Positions 1 through 15,413 of a DNA stretch of 64,000 nt are shown here, piece after piece; position 1 is the first letter of the stretch, and every line of letters begins with the position of its first letter. Made by a program: the position numbers and the translations under genes. The DNA is taken from NCBI RefSeq assembly GCF_013155125.1, contig NZ_CP053564.1, positions 2,425,501-2,489,500 of the forward strand, written 5' to 3'. Below the pieces are notes generated by a model, which ran no database searches, was not told where the DNA came from, and was given only the letters and a program-made list of their open reading frames with translations. The DNA comes from Pseudonocardia broussonetiae (lineage in GTDB: Bacteria; Actinomycetota; Actinomycetes; Mycobacteriales; Pseudonocardiaceae).

Positions 1-288
1 AACCAGCCGCTGCTCGGCCCCGACAGCCCGCTCGCGGCGCTGCCGCCCACCGGCCAGCTGCTCGGTCCGCTGCTCGGCCCGACCGGCGCGCTGCAGGGCC
101 TGCAGGAGTTCCCGCTGCTCGGCGACGTCCTCCCGGTCCTGCCGGGCCAGGTGCAGCCGCTGCCGGAGCGGGCACCGGAGGGCTCCACGCGGGCACCCGA
201 GCCGGGGCAGCCCACACAGCTCGAGCAGCAGGAGGCCGAGCAGGACGGCGGCGGCCTCCTCGGCGGTCTCCTGGGAGGCGGACGATGA
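1..288 (+). CDS. Mce family protein, C-terminal tail (5' end outside window)
   Basis: This is an open frame entering from the left edge and ending at a TGA (286-288) that overlaps the ATG of the next mce gene as ATGA. About 95 residues are visible. They are rich in Pro, Leu, Gly and Gln, with repeated LLGP units near the start and a Gly-rich LLGGLLGGG end. This is the low-complexity tail usual at the end of Mce proteins; no folded domain is visible. The coupling to the following gene suggests it is the penultimate mce gene (MceE-like), which is inference from operon order. Confidence 0.6.
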   Translation, partial: NQPLLGPDSPLAALPPTGQLLGPLLGPTGALQGLQEFPLLGDVLPVLPGQVQPLPERAPEGSTRAPEPGQPTQLEQQEAEQDGGGLLGGLLGGGR

Positions 289-1520
289 TCACCCGGGCGA
301 CGAAGGTCCAGCTGGTGGCGTTCCTGCTGCTCACCGTCATCGGGGTCGGCTACACCGGCTTCCGGTACGCGGGCTTCGGCGACGTCTTCGGCACCACCAC
401 CTACCCCGTGACGATGCAGCTGGCCGACTCCGGCGGCATCTTCACCGGCGCCGACGTCACCTACCGCGGCGTCAGCGTCGGGCGGGTGGGGCCGCTGACG
501 CTCAAGCCGCAGGGCGTGGACGTGCAGCTCGACCTGGAGCGCAGCGCGCCGGCGATCCCCGTCGACGTCGACGCCGCGGTCCGCAACCTCTCCGCGATCG
601 GCGAGCAGTACGTCGACCTGCAGCCGGCGTCGGACGGCGGGCCGGAGCTCGCCGGCGGCTCGGTCATCCCCGTCGACCGGACCTCGACGCCGGTGCCGGT
701 GGAGGACCTCGTCGTCGGCGTCGACGACCTCGCGCGCTCGGTCCCGCTGGAGTCGCTGCGCACGGTGGTGTCGGAGCTGGGCACCGCGTTCGAGGGCACC
801 GCCGGGCCGCTGCAGAAGATCCTCGCCACCACCGACGCGTTCAGCCAGGACGCCGTCGAGGCGCTGCCGCAGACCCTCGACCTGCTCCGCGACGGCCGCA
901 CCGTGCTCACCACGCAGAACGAGACCGCCGGCTCCTTCCAGAACTTCAGCGCCGACCTGGCGCTGCTGGCCGAGCAGCTCCGCACCTCCGACCCGGACCT
1001 GCGGCGCCTGCTGGAGACCGCCCCCCAGGCGTCCGAGCAGATCACCGGGCTCCTGCGGGAGAGCGGGCCGGGCCTGTCGGTGCTGGTCTCGGACCTGCTC
1101 ACGGTCGCGCGCGTCGCCGAGCCCCGGCAGGAGGCGCTGCGGCAGCTGCTCGTCACCTACCCGGCGTTCGCCTCCGTCGCGTACACGGTGGCGCCCGGCG
1201 ACGGCACCGCCCACCTGGGCCTGGTCGTCAACGTGTTCGACCCGTTCCCGTGCACGCGGGGCTACGAGGGCACCGTCCGGCGCAGCGGCACCGACATCGC
1301 GGACACCCCCGCGAACCAGGACGCCTACTGCGCCGAACCCCCCGGTAGCCCCATCTCGGTCCGCGGAGCGCAGAATGCCCCGCGGGCGGAGACCCCGATG
1401 GCGCCGAAGGGTGCCCCGTCCGGGCCGCCCGCGGGCGGACTGCCGGCGGGATCGGCACCGGTCGGTTCGCCGACGCCCCTGAGCTCCCCGGCGCAGATCC
1501 TCACCGGCCTCCTCCCCTAG
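285..1520 (+). CDS. MCE family protein (MlaD/Mce domain; MceF position)
   Basis: 411 aa. Mce proteins form periplasmic hexameric tunnels that carry lipids or sterols across the actinobacterial envelope, with YrbE permeases and an Mkl ATPase (family knowledge). One N-terminal membrane helix (about residues 9-28) precedes an MlaD-type domain (about 38-115, with the TYRGVSVGRV segment). A long helical region follows, then a Pro/Gly-rich tail from about 345. It is shorter than typical mycobacterial MceF (about 500 aa). The ATG overlaps the upstream TGA, so translation is probably coupled. Two Mce-associated genes follow, which places it last among the mce structural genes. Its substrate cannot be told from sequence. 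Confidence 0.88.
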   Translation: MITRATKVQLVAFLLLTVIGVGYTGFRYAGFGDVFGTTTYPVTMQLADSGGIFTGADVTYRGVSVGRVGPLTLKPQGVDVQLDLERSAPAIPVDVDAAVRNLSAIGEQYVDLQPASDGGPELAGGSVIPVDRTSTPVPVEDLVVGVDDLARSVPLESLRTVVSELGTAFEGTAGPLQKILATTDAFSQDAVEALPQTLDLLRDGRTVLTTQNETAGSFQNFSADLALLAEQLRTSDPDLRRLLETAPQASEQITGLLRESGPGLSVLVSDLLTVARVAEPRQEALRQLLVTYPAFASVAYTVAPGDGTAHLGLVVNVFDPFPCTRGYEGTVRRSGTDIADTPANQDAYCAEPPGSPISVRGAQNAPRAETPMAPKGAPSGPPAGGLPAGSAPVGSPTPLSSPAQILTGLLP

Positions 1521-1544
1521 GCCGCGTTCCCCCTGGAGGGTGCG

Positions 1545-2084
1545 ATGACCCAGCTCGACGAGCGCGACGCGGCCCCCGGGCCCGCCGCACCCCGCCGCGA
1601 CCCGGTCCGGCTGCTGACGGTGCTGGTCGCCGTCGCGGCGCTGGCCGCCCTCGTGCTCGGGGTGCTGTGGGCGTTCACCGCCACCGACGACTCGCTGGAG
1701 CTCGCCCGCACGCGCGACGTCGTGCTCGTCGACGCCCGGCAGGCGGCCATCAACCTCAACACGCTCGACTCGGCCGACGTCGAGCCGGGCCTGGACCTGT
1801 GGGAGCAGTCCTCCACCGGCGGGCTGCTCGAGGAGTTCCGCGCCAACCGCGCCGAGTACGCCGGGCTCGTCACGCAGTCCGGGCGCAGCACGACGGCGTC
1901 GGTCGCGGACGCGGCGGTGGCCGAGCTGGACCTGCGGGCCGGCGTGGCGCGCGTCGTCGTCGGGGTGGACGTGCAGGTCGTGGTGCCCGACGAGGACCCG
2001 GTGCTGCTGCGGCAGCGCCTGCAGATCGAGATGACCCGCACCGAGCAGGGATGGAAGGCCAGCCGGGCCGACGTCGTCCGCTGA
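1545..2084 (+). CDS. Mce-associated membrane protein
   Basis: 179 aa. The layout is that of Mce-associated (Mas) proteins: a short cytoplasmic N-terminus rich in Asp, Ala and Pro, one membrane helix (about residues 22-44), then an extracytoplasmic domain of about 130 residues. That domain starts with a helical stretch and ends in beta-strand-like segments with a terminal WKASRADVV. Such proteins are thought to stabilise Mce complexes. A GGAGGG ribosome-binding site precedes the ATG. The gene lies 24 bp after the mce gene and shares its operon. There is no catalytic motif. Confidence 0.75.
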   Translation: MTQLDERDAAPGPAAPRRDPVRLLTVLVAVAALAALVLGVLWAFTATDDSLELARTRDVVLVDARQAAINLNTLDSADVEPGLDLWEQSSTGGLLEEFRANRAEYAGLVTQSGRSTTASVADAAVAELDLRAGVARVVVGVDVQVVVPDEDPVLLRQRLQIEMTRTEQGWKASRADVVR

Positions 2085-2116
2085 CCACCCCCCGACCCGA
2101 CCAGGAGGTGCGAGAG

Positions 2117-2998
2117 ATGCCCGCACGCCGTCGTACGAGCCCCGGCCCCGCCACCCGCCGTCCCAAGGTCGCCGGCACGGCGGTGCCCGGCCGCCCGGAG
2201 ACCGAGGGGGAGGGGCCGACCCTGACCGGGGTCCGCGCCGCCCGTCCCGCCGCCCCGGTGAAGCCGCGGGCGCGGACGCAGCCCGACCCCGCCGACCCCG
2301 CCGACCCCGCCGACCCCGCCGACCCCGCCGACCTCGTGACCGGGGAGCCCGAGCCCGACGACGCGACCGACGGGGACGCTCCGGTCGACCTGGAGAAGGC
2401 GACCCCCCGCGGGCGCCGCCGCCCGGCCCGTGACGAGGCGGAGGCCACCGAGTCCGCCGGGCGCCGGTCCTCCGGCCGTGGCCGCGCGCTGCTCGCCCGC
2501 CTGCGCACGGTGCCCGTGCTGGCCGCGGCGCTCGTCGTCCTCGTCGCGCTGGCGGCGTTCTCCGGGATCGCCGCGGCCTCGCTGCGCGGCACCCCGGCCG
2601 CGGCCAACACCGCGCTGACCGACCTCGCCGCCACCTCCGAGGTGAGCACCCAGCTCGGCGACGCGCTGGAGACGCTCTACTCCTACGACTTCACCCGCCT
2701 CGACGAGAACGAGCGGGCCGCCCGCGGCGTCATCACCGACGCGTTCACCCCGGAGTTCGACCGCCTGTTCGCGCAGGTCCGGGAGCTGGCACCGCAGCAG
2801 CAGGCCGTCGTCTCCGCCGTCGTGAACGTCTCGGCCGTGCAGCGCATCGACGGCGACACCGCCGTGCTCGTCGCCTTCATGGACCAGCAGGCGACGACCG
2901 CGGCCAGCGCCGAGCAGGTCGCGGCCGCGGGCCGGCTCACCGTCACCGGCGAGCGCGTCGACGGGCGCTGGCGGATCGCCGCGGTCGAGAGCCGCTGA
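2117..2998 (+). CDS. Mce-associated membrane protein with long disordered N-terminus
   Basis: 293 aa. The ATG at 2117 is preceded by AGGAGG and follows the first Mce-associated gene by 32 bp. Residues 1-130 are charged, Pro/Arg-rich and probably disordered, and they include five tandem Ala-Asp-Pro-type triplets from a 9-bp DNA repeat. A membrane helix lies at about 133-155. The remainder (about 160-293) resembles the extracytoplasmic domain of Mce-associated proteins and ends in GRWRIAAVESR, parallel to the WKASR end of its neighbour. A longer in-frame opening upstream overlaps the previous gene and lacks a ribosome-binding site, so the shorter start was chosen. It is the last gene of the mce operon. 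Confidence 0.72.
   Translation: MPARRRTSPGPATRRPKVAGTAVPGRPETEGEGPTLTGVRAARPAAPVKPRARTQPDPADPADPADPADPADLVTGEPEPDDATDGDAPVDLEKATPRGRRRPARDEAEATESAGRRSSGRGRALLARLRTVPVLAAALVVLVALAAFSGIAAASLRGTPAAANTALTDLAATSEVSTQLGDALETLYSYDFTRLDENERAARGVITDAFTPEFDRLFAQVRELAPQQQAVVSAVVNVSAVQRIDGDTAVLVAFMDQQATTAASAEQVAAAGRLTVTGERVDGRWRIAAVESR
2285..2329 (+). repeat. Tandem 9-bp repeat, five perfect copies
   Basis: Five head-to-tail copies of GACCCCGCC lie inside the second Mce-associated gene and encode repeated Asp-Pro-Ala. A sixth, degenerate unit (gacctc) follows. The unit length is a multiple of three, so copy-number change would lengthen or shorten the disordered segment without breaking the frame. Confidence 0.9.
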
Positions 2999-3007
2999 CC
3001 GGCGCCA

Positions 3008-3033
3008 CCCCCGCGCCGGGCCGGGCGCGGGGG
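3008..3033 (+). terminator. Hairpin terminator of the mce operon
   Basis: A perfect 10-bp stem (3008-3017 with 3024-3033) with loop GGGCCG starts 10 nt after the last mce-associated stop codon. There is no U-tract, as is common in high-GC actinobacteria. Confidence 0.6.
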
Positions 3034-3037
3034 CGCG

Positions 3038-3283
3038 TACCCTCGTGGACGGTTCCACCGAAGACCGCAGGTCTGCGCCCGCCCGGGTCACCCCGGGAAG
3101 GCGCACGAAGGCCCCGCAGCAGCGGGCGACCCGCGCAGGAGGACGAGGTAGCTCCGGGCGCGAAGGCGCCCGCTCCGCCCCGTGCGCTCCTGCGCCGGGG
3201 CGTTCGTCGTCTCCAGGGCAGTCGTCGCCCCGCGGTCGGACCCGCAGATCCATCCGAAGACGACTACCCGAGAGGAGGCAGGA
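3038..3283 (+). ncRNA. L10 leader of rplJ-rplL, with possible -10 box
   Basis: The stretch CCACCGAAGACCGCAGGT (3055-3072) matches, from memory, the conserved start of actinobacterial L10 leader RNAs, to which the L10-(L12) complex binds to repress its own operon. The rest of the roughly 230-nt leader is rich in inverted repeats. It ends with AGAGGAGG 7 nt before the rplJ ATG. A TACCCT box at 3038-3043, matching the rplM promoter -10, lies just upstream and could place the transcript start near 3050, but no clear -35 was seen. An Rfam search with the L10_leader model would settle the identity. Confidence 0.65.
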
Positions 3284-3895
3284 ATGGCCCGATCCGACAA
3301 GGTCACGGCGGTCGAAGAGATCGCCAGCCGGTTCCGGGGCGCGTCCGCCTCGGTCGTCACCGAGTACCGCGGCCTCACCATGACCCAGCTGACCGCCCTG
3401 CGGCGCGCGCTGGGCCAGGACGCCACGTACCGCGTCGCCAAGAACACCCTGGTGAAGCGGGCCGCGGAGAACGCCGGTGTCGACGGCCTCGAGTCGATGC
3501 TCATCGGCCCGACCGCGATCGCGTTCGTCACCGGCGAGCCCTCCGAGGCCGCCAAGGCGCTGCGCGACTTCGCCAAGGACAACAAGGGCCTGGTCATCAA
3601 GGGCGGCTTCATGGACGGTCGCGCGCTGACCGTCGCCGAGGTCGCCCAGCTGGCCGACCTGGAGTCCCGCGAGGTCCTGCTGGCCAAGCTGGCCGGCGCG
3701 ATGAAGGCCAACCTGTCCAAGGCCGCCGGTCTGTTCGCCGCTCCGGCGTCGCAGGTCGCCCGCCTGGCGCAGGCGCTCGCCGACAAGCGGGCCGAGTCCG
3801 AGGGTGCGGCTCCGGCCGCCGCCGAGGACGGTGCCGCCGACGCCGGCAGCACCGACGACAGCACCACCGAGGCCCCGGCCGACGCCGCGAGCTGA
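3284..3895 (+). CDS. rplJ: 50S ribosomal protein L10
   Basis: 203 aa. L10 anchors the L7/L12 stalk on 23S rRNA, where translation factors dock. The N-terminal rRNA-binding domain is clear (residues 1-135, including [11 protein letters not shown] and [12 protein letters not shown]), followed by the C-terminal helix that binds L7/L12 dimers. Beyond it is an Ala/Glu/Asp-rich tail of about 35 residues (from about 168). The ATG at 3284 follows a strong AGAGGAGG site; in-frame codons upstream lie in the leader. rplL follows after 48 bp. The L10 leader upstream implies autoregulation by L10-L12. Confidence 0.97.
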   Translation: MARSDKVTAVEEIASRFRGASASVVTEYRGLTMTQLTALRRALGQDATYRVAKNTLVKRAAENAGVDGLESMLIGPTAIAFVTGEPSEAAKALRDFAKDNKGLVIKGGFMDGRALTVAEVAQLADLESREVLLAKLAGAMKANLSKAAGLFAAPASQVARLAQALADKRAESEGAAPAAAEDGAADAGSTDDSTTEAPADAAS

Positions 3896-3943
3896 GCTCC
3901 ACCCCCCCGTTCTGTGCTCCACCCCTGAGAAAGGACCGCCACC

Positions 3944-4336
3944 ATGGCGAAGCTGTCCACCGACGAGCTGCTCGACGCCTTCAAGGACCTGACGCTGCTC
4001 GAGCTGTCGGAGTTCGTGAAGAAGTTCGAGGAGACCTTCGACGTCACCGCGGCCGCCCCGGTCGCCGTCGCCGCCGCCGGCCCCGCCGCCGGTGGTGCCG
4101 CCGCGCCCGCCGAGGAGGAGAAGGACGAGTTCAACGTCGTCCTCGACGCCGCCGGCGACAAGAAGATCCAGGTCATCAAGGTCGTCCGCGAGCTCGTCTC
4201 GGGCCTGGGCCTCAAGGAGGCCAAGGACCTCGTCGAGTCGGCCCCCAAGCCGATCCTCGAGGGTGTCGACAAGGCCGCGGCCGACGCCGCCAAGGCCAAG
4301 CTCGAGGACGCCGGCGCGAAGGTCAGCCTGAGCTGA
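3944..4336 (+). CDS. rplL: 50S ribosomal protein L7/L12
   Basis: 130 aa, normal length. This is the mobile stalk protein that recruits and stimulates EF-Tu, EF-G, IF2 and release factors. An N-terminal dimerisation segment (about 1-35) is followed by an Ala/Pro/Val hinge (about 38-60) and the C-terminal domain with the conserved [21 protein letters not shown] start and [16 protein letters not shown] factor-binding helix. An AGAAAGGA site precedes the ATG. A strong hairpin lies 22 bp after the stop, so rplJ-rplL is probably its own unit rather than reading on into the distant rpoB. Confidence 0.97.
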   Translation: MAKLSTDELLDAFKDLTLLELSEFVKKFEETFDVTAAAPVAVAAAGPAAGGAAAPAEEEKDEFNVVLDAAGDKKIQVIKVVRELVSGLGLKEAKDLVESAPKPILEGVDKAAADAAKAKLEDAGAKVSLS

Positions 4337-4358
4337 TCCCGCTCCACCCCCGCACGCC

Positions 4359-4396
4359 CGAACGGCCCTCCCGTCTTCCGACGGGAGGGCCGTTCG
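4359..4396. terminator. Bidirectional terminator between rplL and the CoA ligase gene
   Basis: A perfect 17-bp stem (4359-4375 with 4380-4396) with loop TTCC separates two convergent genes, and a short T-containing stretch follows on the plus strand. It is placed to stop transcription from both sides. Confidence 0.85.
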
Positions 4397-4420
4397 TCGT
4401 TGCGGTGACCCGGGTGGGCG

Positions 4421-6091
4421 TCAGCGGCCGCGCAGCTCCCGGCGCAGGAGCTTGCCGGTGACGGTCTTCGGGATCTCGTCGAGGAACTCGATCTGCCGCG
4501 GGTACTTGTAGGCGGCCATGCGCTGCTTGGTGAACGCGATGAGGTCCGCCTCGCTGACCTCCTTGCCCGGGCGCAGGCTGACGAACGCCTTGACGCTCTC
4601 GCCCCGGTACTCGTCGGGCACCCCCACCACGGCGGCCTCGCGCACCGCCTCGTGCTCGTAGAGCACGTCCTCGACCTCGCGGGGCCAGACCTTGTAGCCG
4701 CCCGCGTTGATCTGGTCCTTCTTGCGGTCGACGATGTAGAACCAGCCGTCGGCGTCCATGTACCCGACGTCGCCGGTGTGCAGCGAGCCGCCGGGCAGCG
4801 CCTTGGCGGTCTCCTCGGGCTTGTTCCAGTACCCGACGACGACCTGCGGCCCGGTGGTCACGAGCTCGCCGATCTCGCCGACGGGCAGGTCCTCGCCCTT
4901 GTCGTCGACGATCTGCACGACCGTGTCGTAGACGGGGACGCCGACCGACAGCGCGCCCGAGGCCTCGTCGACCGGGCCCTCGGTGCCGAACGGGGTGCCG
5001 TGGCTCGGGGACGTGGTCTCGGTGAGGCCGTAGACGTTGTGGATGTAGTGCCCGAACGCCGCCTTGAACGCCTTCACCGTGGACGGCGGGATGGGCGCCC
5101 CGCCGGACAGGATCTTGGTCAGCGACGCCAGCGCCTCCTTCTCCGCCGCGGGGGAGTTCATCAGCGCGATGAACACCGTGATCGACCCGACGGTGAAGGT
5201 GGCCCGCTCGTCGCGGACGGTCTCGATCGTGACGGCCGGGTCGAGGCGGTACATGAGCACCAGCGGCGCCCCGATCAGCAGCGAGATCGCGATGTGGGCG
5301 ATCAGGCCGGTGATGTGGAACAGCGGCGCGACGCCGAGCACCACGTCGTCGCTGGTCAGGCCCACCCACTCGCGGTAGGTCTGGGCGTTGAAGACGACGT
5401 TGCGGTGGGTCGTCATCGCGCCCTTGGGCGGGCCGGTGGTGCCCGAGGTGTAGGTCAGGAACGCGATGTCGTCCGGCCCGAGGGACACCTCCGGCGGCGC
5501 CTGCCCGGCGAACCGCTCCAGCAGCCCCGCCATGTCGACGGTGCCCTCGCAGGCGATCCGCTCGACGCCGGAGAAGATCCGCGGGTCGTTGCGGGTCTGG
5601 TGCTCCAGCTCCGAGGTGGTGATCACGGTGCGGACCTCGGTGCCCGGCACCACCGACGCCGCGACGTCGCGGTGCAGGCTCTCCAGGCACACCAGCACGG
5701 TCGCCCCGGAGTCGGTGAGCAGCTCGGTGAGCTCGCGCTCCTTGTTCATCGGGTTGATCGACACGGCGATGCCGCCGGCCTTCCAGGTCCCGATCTGGGC
5801 GATGAGGAACTGCGGCACGTTCTGCAGGTAGACGGCCACGCGCTCGCCGGGGGAGAACCCGGCGTCGGTGATGCCGGCGGCGAACGCGTCGGTGAGCGCG
5901 TCGAGCTCGCGCAGGGTGATGCGGCCGTCGAAGTAGCGGATGATCTCGCCGTCGGGGTCGCGCGCGACGGCGGCCCGGAACATGTCCAGGGCGCTGTCGA
6001 ACTCGACGGTGATCGACGACGGCTGGCCGGGCGCGTAGCGGGCCAGCCACGGCTTGGAGCCGTAGGTCGTGGAGTCGGCGGCGGCGGTCAT
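4421..6091 (-). CDS. Class I adenylate-forming acyl-CoA ligase
   Basis: 556 aa. It activates a carboxylic acid as acyl-AMP and transfers it to CoA. All ANL core motifs are present: P-loop TYTSGTTGPPKG (213-224), YGLTETT (354-360), TGDVGY (about 439-444), hinge DRKKDQINAGGYKVWPREVE (455-474), and catalytic Lys547 in PKTVTGKLLRREL. The ATG at 6091 overlaps the TGA of the cyclase gene (ATGA), so translation is coupled; a longer in-frame opening runs through the cyclase gene and is not real. The acid is unknown. The partner gene suggests the acid released by the cyclase-family hydrolase, which is inference. Confidence 0.88.
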   Translation of the reverse strand: MTAAADSTTYGSKPWLARYAPGQPSSITVEFDSALDMFRAAVARDPDGEIIRYFDGRITLRELDALTDAFAAGITDAGFSPGERVAVYLQNVPQFLIAQIGTWKAGGIAVSINPMNKERELTELLTDSGATVLVCLESLHRDVAASVVPGTEVRTVITTSELEHQTRNDPRIFSGVERIACEGTVDMAGLLERFAGQAPPEVSLGPDDIAFLTYTSGTTGPPKGAMTTHRNVVFNAQTYREWVGLTSDDVVLGVAPLFHITGLIAHIAISLLIGAPLVLMYRLDPAVTIETVRDERATFTVGSITVFIALMNSPAAEKEALASLTKILSGGAPIPPSTVKAFKAAFGHYIHNVYGLTETTSPSHGTPFGTEGPVDEASGALSVGVPVYDTVVQIVDDKGEDLPVGEIGELVTTGPQVVVGYWNKPEETAKALPGGSLHTGDVGYMDADGWFYIVDRKKDQINAGGYKVWPREVEDVLYEHEAVREAAVVGVPDEYRGESVKAFVSLRPGKEVSEADLIAFTKQRMAAYKYPRQIEFLDEIPKTVTGKLLRRELRGR

Positions 6092-7056
6092 CGGATGGCC
6101 ACCGGGTTGACCGGGGCGCCGGTGCCGTTGACGACCTTCAGCGGCGCGGCGACGTAGAGGAAGCTCCACCTGCCGTCCATGGCGCAGGCGTCGGCGAGGT
6201 CGTCGAGCCAGGCGATCTCGGTGAGCGTGACGCCGAGGTTGCGCATCAGGGCGCAGTGCAGGGGGAGCGCGACGCCCGTCCCGGGCTCGTAGGTGACCTC
6301 GTTGGCGATGGTGTCGGTGACGAGGTTGGGGACCTCGCGGTCCTGGAACCACTGCACGAGCTCGCGGGAGTAGGTCAGGCCCGGCTCCTGGAAGCCCTCG
6401 TAGAACTTGGCCGGGTCGTTGAGCTCGTACCAGTACTTCATCCAGCCGGTGCGGACGCACAGCACGTCGTGCGGCTCGATGGTGACGCCCTGGGCCTGCG
6501 CGGCGGCCTCGAGGTCGGTGTGGTCGAACGTCTCGCCCTTGTCCAGCCACTGCTTGCCGCGGTGGCGCGCCATGTCGATCAGTACCCCGCGCCCGACGAC
6601 GCCCTTCTCGGCGATGGGGAGCACCGAGGCCTTCTGCATCGCGTCGATGGTGGTCCGCGCGTCGTAGCCGTTCCAGAGCTGGCCGTCGTACCAGACGTGG
6701 CCCAGCGCGTCGTACTGCGTGGAGCCCTGCAGGAAGATGTGCGCGGTGTCGTCGGCGTAGTGCAGGCCCCCGGGGAACGCGGGGGCGCCCTCGCCGTCCC
6801 AGGTGCTCTCGTCGAGCTCGTTCTTGCGCTTGATCCCCTCGCGGCCGGGCCACAGCGGGTCGCCGGGCCCGTCGGTGCGCCCCATCTGGATCTGCAGGGT
6901 GAACGTCTCACCGGACTTCACGTGCTGGATGCCCCGGAGCACCTCGCCCGCGTCGAGGTAGTTCAGGGCGCCGAGCTCGTCGTCCGGTCCCCACTTGCCC
7001 CAGTTGGAGGGGGCGTCTGCACCGAGCAGATCGCGCATGTCGGGGGCGTCGGACAT
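6088..7056 (-). CDS. Cyclase family protein (kynurenine formamidase-like metal hydrolase)
   Basis: 322 aa, PF04199-type. The family includes metal-dependent amidases such as bacterial kynurenine formamidase and isatin hydrolase. The metal-site region reads GSTQYDALGHVWYDG: the canonical HxGTHxDxPxH is modified (Gln where the second His is usual), as in the larger subfamily of this fold. The ATG at 7056 has GAGGAG six bases before it; an in-frame ATG at 7080 has no such site. It is the first gene of a two-gene operon with the CoA ligase, consistent with hydrolysis of an amide, lactone or cyclic imide followed by CoA activation. The substrate is unknown. Confidence 0.82.
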   Translation of the reverse strand: MSDAPDMRDLLGADAPSNWGKWGPDDELGALNYLDAGEVLRGIQHVKSGETFTLQIQMGRTDGPGDPLWPGREGIKRKNELDESTWDGEGAPAFPGGLHYADDTAHIFLQGSTQYDALGHVWYDGQLWNGYDARTTIDAMQKASVLPIAEKGVVGRGVLIDMARHRGKQWLDKGETFDHTDLEAAAQAQGVTIEPHDVLCVRTGWMKYWYELNDPAKFYEGFQEPGLTYSRELVQWFQDREVPNLVTDTIANEVTYEPGTGVALPLHCALMRNLGVTLTEIAWLDDLADACAMDGRWSFLYVAAPLKVVNGTGAPVNPVAIR

Positions 7057-7074
7057 CGATGTCTCCTCGTTCGT

Positions 7075-7207
7075 CGACATAATCGTTGACGCTCGCGATC
7101 GTTGTGTCGGCGATCACGCGCTGTCAAGGCGGGGCGTCGCCCGTCCTGACCGTCGTCCGACCACGGAGCGCGACGGGAGCGGGTGCCACCGCCGACCGTC
7201 GACACAA
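7075..7207. promoter_or_regulatory. Repeated CGACAyAA half-sites upstream of the cyclase-ligase operon
   Basis: Three related octamers lie before the minus-strand cyclase gene: CGACATAA (7075-7082), TTGTGTCG (7102-7109) and CGACACAA (7200-7207). The first two form an inverted repeat and the last two an exact inverted pair. ATCGTTG also occurs twice (7082-7088, 7098-7104). This looks like an operator, but the regulator is not encoded nearby and no match to a known family was established. Confidence 0.35.
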
Positions 7208-7365
7208 CGGGGTGAACCCTCGGGATGAACGGTCGCCATCTGCGCGGATGCTCGTTGAACCACCGTCCATCCCGCGGAACAGACCACTTACCGACGCGTA
7301 GAGTCTTGACTCGGTGCGCCTGTCAGGTCACTCTTAGGTCTCGATGGTTGCCTTGGTGACCCGTC

Positions 7366-7394
7366 TCGACAGCGGCTGCGTTTGCAGCTAGACT
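7366..7394 (+). promoter_or_regulatory. Promoter of rpoB-rpoC
   Basis: TCGACA (7366-7371, five of six matches to TTGACA) and TAGACT (7389-7394, TANNNT) are separated by 17 bp. A second TTGACT at 7306-7311 has no convincing -10. Transcription would start near 7401, giving a leader of about 220 nt. Confidence 0.65.
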
Positions 7395-7622
7395 GCCTCT
7401 TTGCGCTGCCTCCGTCCAGCTTCGCGCGCGCATCGAGGACTCCGCCCGGGAGAACGAGCTCCGGTGGGAACCACTTCGACTGCTCGCGAAGGTGGTCGGC
7501 GGCCGCGCCCTGACAACAGACGGTGTGCCCAGGACCATCCCGCTCCTACCGGATGAACGAGACGGTAGCGCGAGGAACCCGGGGCCCGCCAGATGAAGAG
7601 CGCAGTTCCGGAAGGACGCATC
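7395..7622 (+). other. rpoB 5' leader region
   Basis: This is the non-coding stretch between the -10 box and the rpoB start. It carries no obvious terminator. It holds GGAAGGA just before the TTG start. Together with 7110-7365 it makes a gap of more than 500 bp with nothing else recognised apart from the operator-like repeats and the promoter. Confidence 0.5.
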
Positions 7623-11138
<3,516 letters not shown>

Positions 11139-11178
11139 CCGCCCGAGCCAGATACACAAGAAGGAACTGAGGCGAATA

Positions 11179-15093
<3,915 letters not shown>

Positions 15094-15103
15094 GTAGCTG
15101 CGA

Positions 15104-15132
15104 CGTCCCCGCCCGCCGAGCGGGCGGGGACG
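15104..15132 (+). terminator. rpoC terminator, first hairpin
   Basis: A perfect 13-bp GC-rich stem (15104-15116 with 15120-15132) and a 3-nt loop CGA begin 10 nt after the rpoC stop. It has no U-tract. Confidence 0.85.
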
Positions 15133-15145
15133 AGCCGAGGGGTCC

Positions 15146-15194
15146 CGGACGGGGCCGGACACCGCTCTCCCGTGGCGGTGTCCGGCCCCGTCCG
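15146..15194 (+). terminator. rpoC terminator, second hairpin
   Basis: A perfect 20-bp stem (15146-15165 with 15175-15194) with a 9-nt loop lies 13 bp after the first hairpin and is followed by TTT. The pair forms a double stop at the end of the very active rpoBC operon. Confidence 0.85.
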
Positions 15195-15200
15195 CCGTTT

Positions 15201-15260
15201 CCGCCCCCCACCCACGCACCCCCCACCCTCTCCACCCCCCCCCCTTCCCACCCCCTCTTC
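15201..15260 (-). other. C-rich tract; G-quadruplex potential on the minus strand
   Basis: Seven runs of three or more C occur in about 52 bp (15204-15209, 15211-15213, 15219-15224, 15226-15228, 15235-15244, 15247-15249, 15251-15255), giving seven G-runs on the minus strand with short spacers. This satisfies the usual G3+N1-7 quadruplex pattern several times over. It is non-coding and lies between the rpoC terminators and the first palindromic repeat. Confidence 0.6.
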
Positions 15261-15273
15261 TGCACCTCCTTCC

Positions 15274-15326
15274 CGCGCGAACGGCACTTTCGCCCAACCT
15301 TGCTGGGCGAGAGTGCCGTTCGTGCG
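15274..15326. repeat. Palindromic repeat, copy 1
   Basis: A hairpin-forming element with core 15279-15321: GAACGGCACTTTCGCCCAAC pairs with the complementary right arm ending GAGTGCCGTTC, and the flanking GCGC/GTGC extends the stem. A near-identical element is copy 2 at 16351-16393; the two bracket one gene. This is repetitive-extragenic-palindrome style; the genome-wide copy number is not visible here. Confidence 0.8.
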
Positions 15327-15413
15327 TGGCGGGGTTGTCCACATGGGGGCCCGCGCATCCACAGCTCCGCAGCTCGTCCCGCCGCGGGCCCCTCCCGGCC
15401 GCACCATCGGTGG

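Noticed and set aside
2285..2329. CRISPR-like array
   Set aside because: The repeats are 9 bp, contiguous and coding, with no spacers; no cas gene is present.
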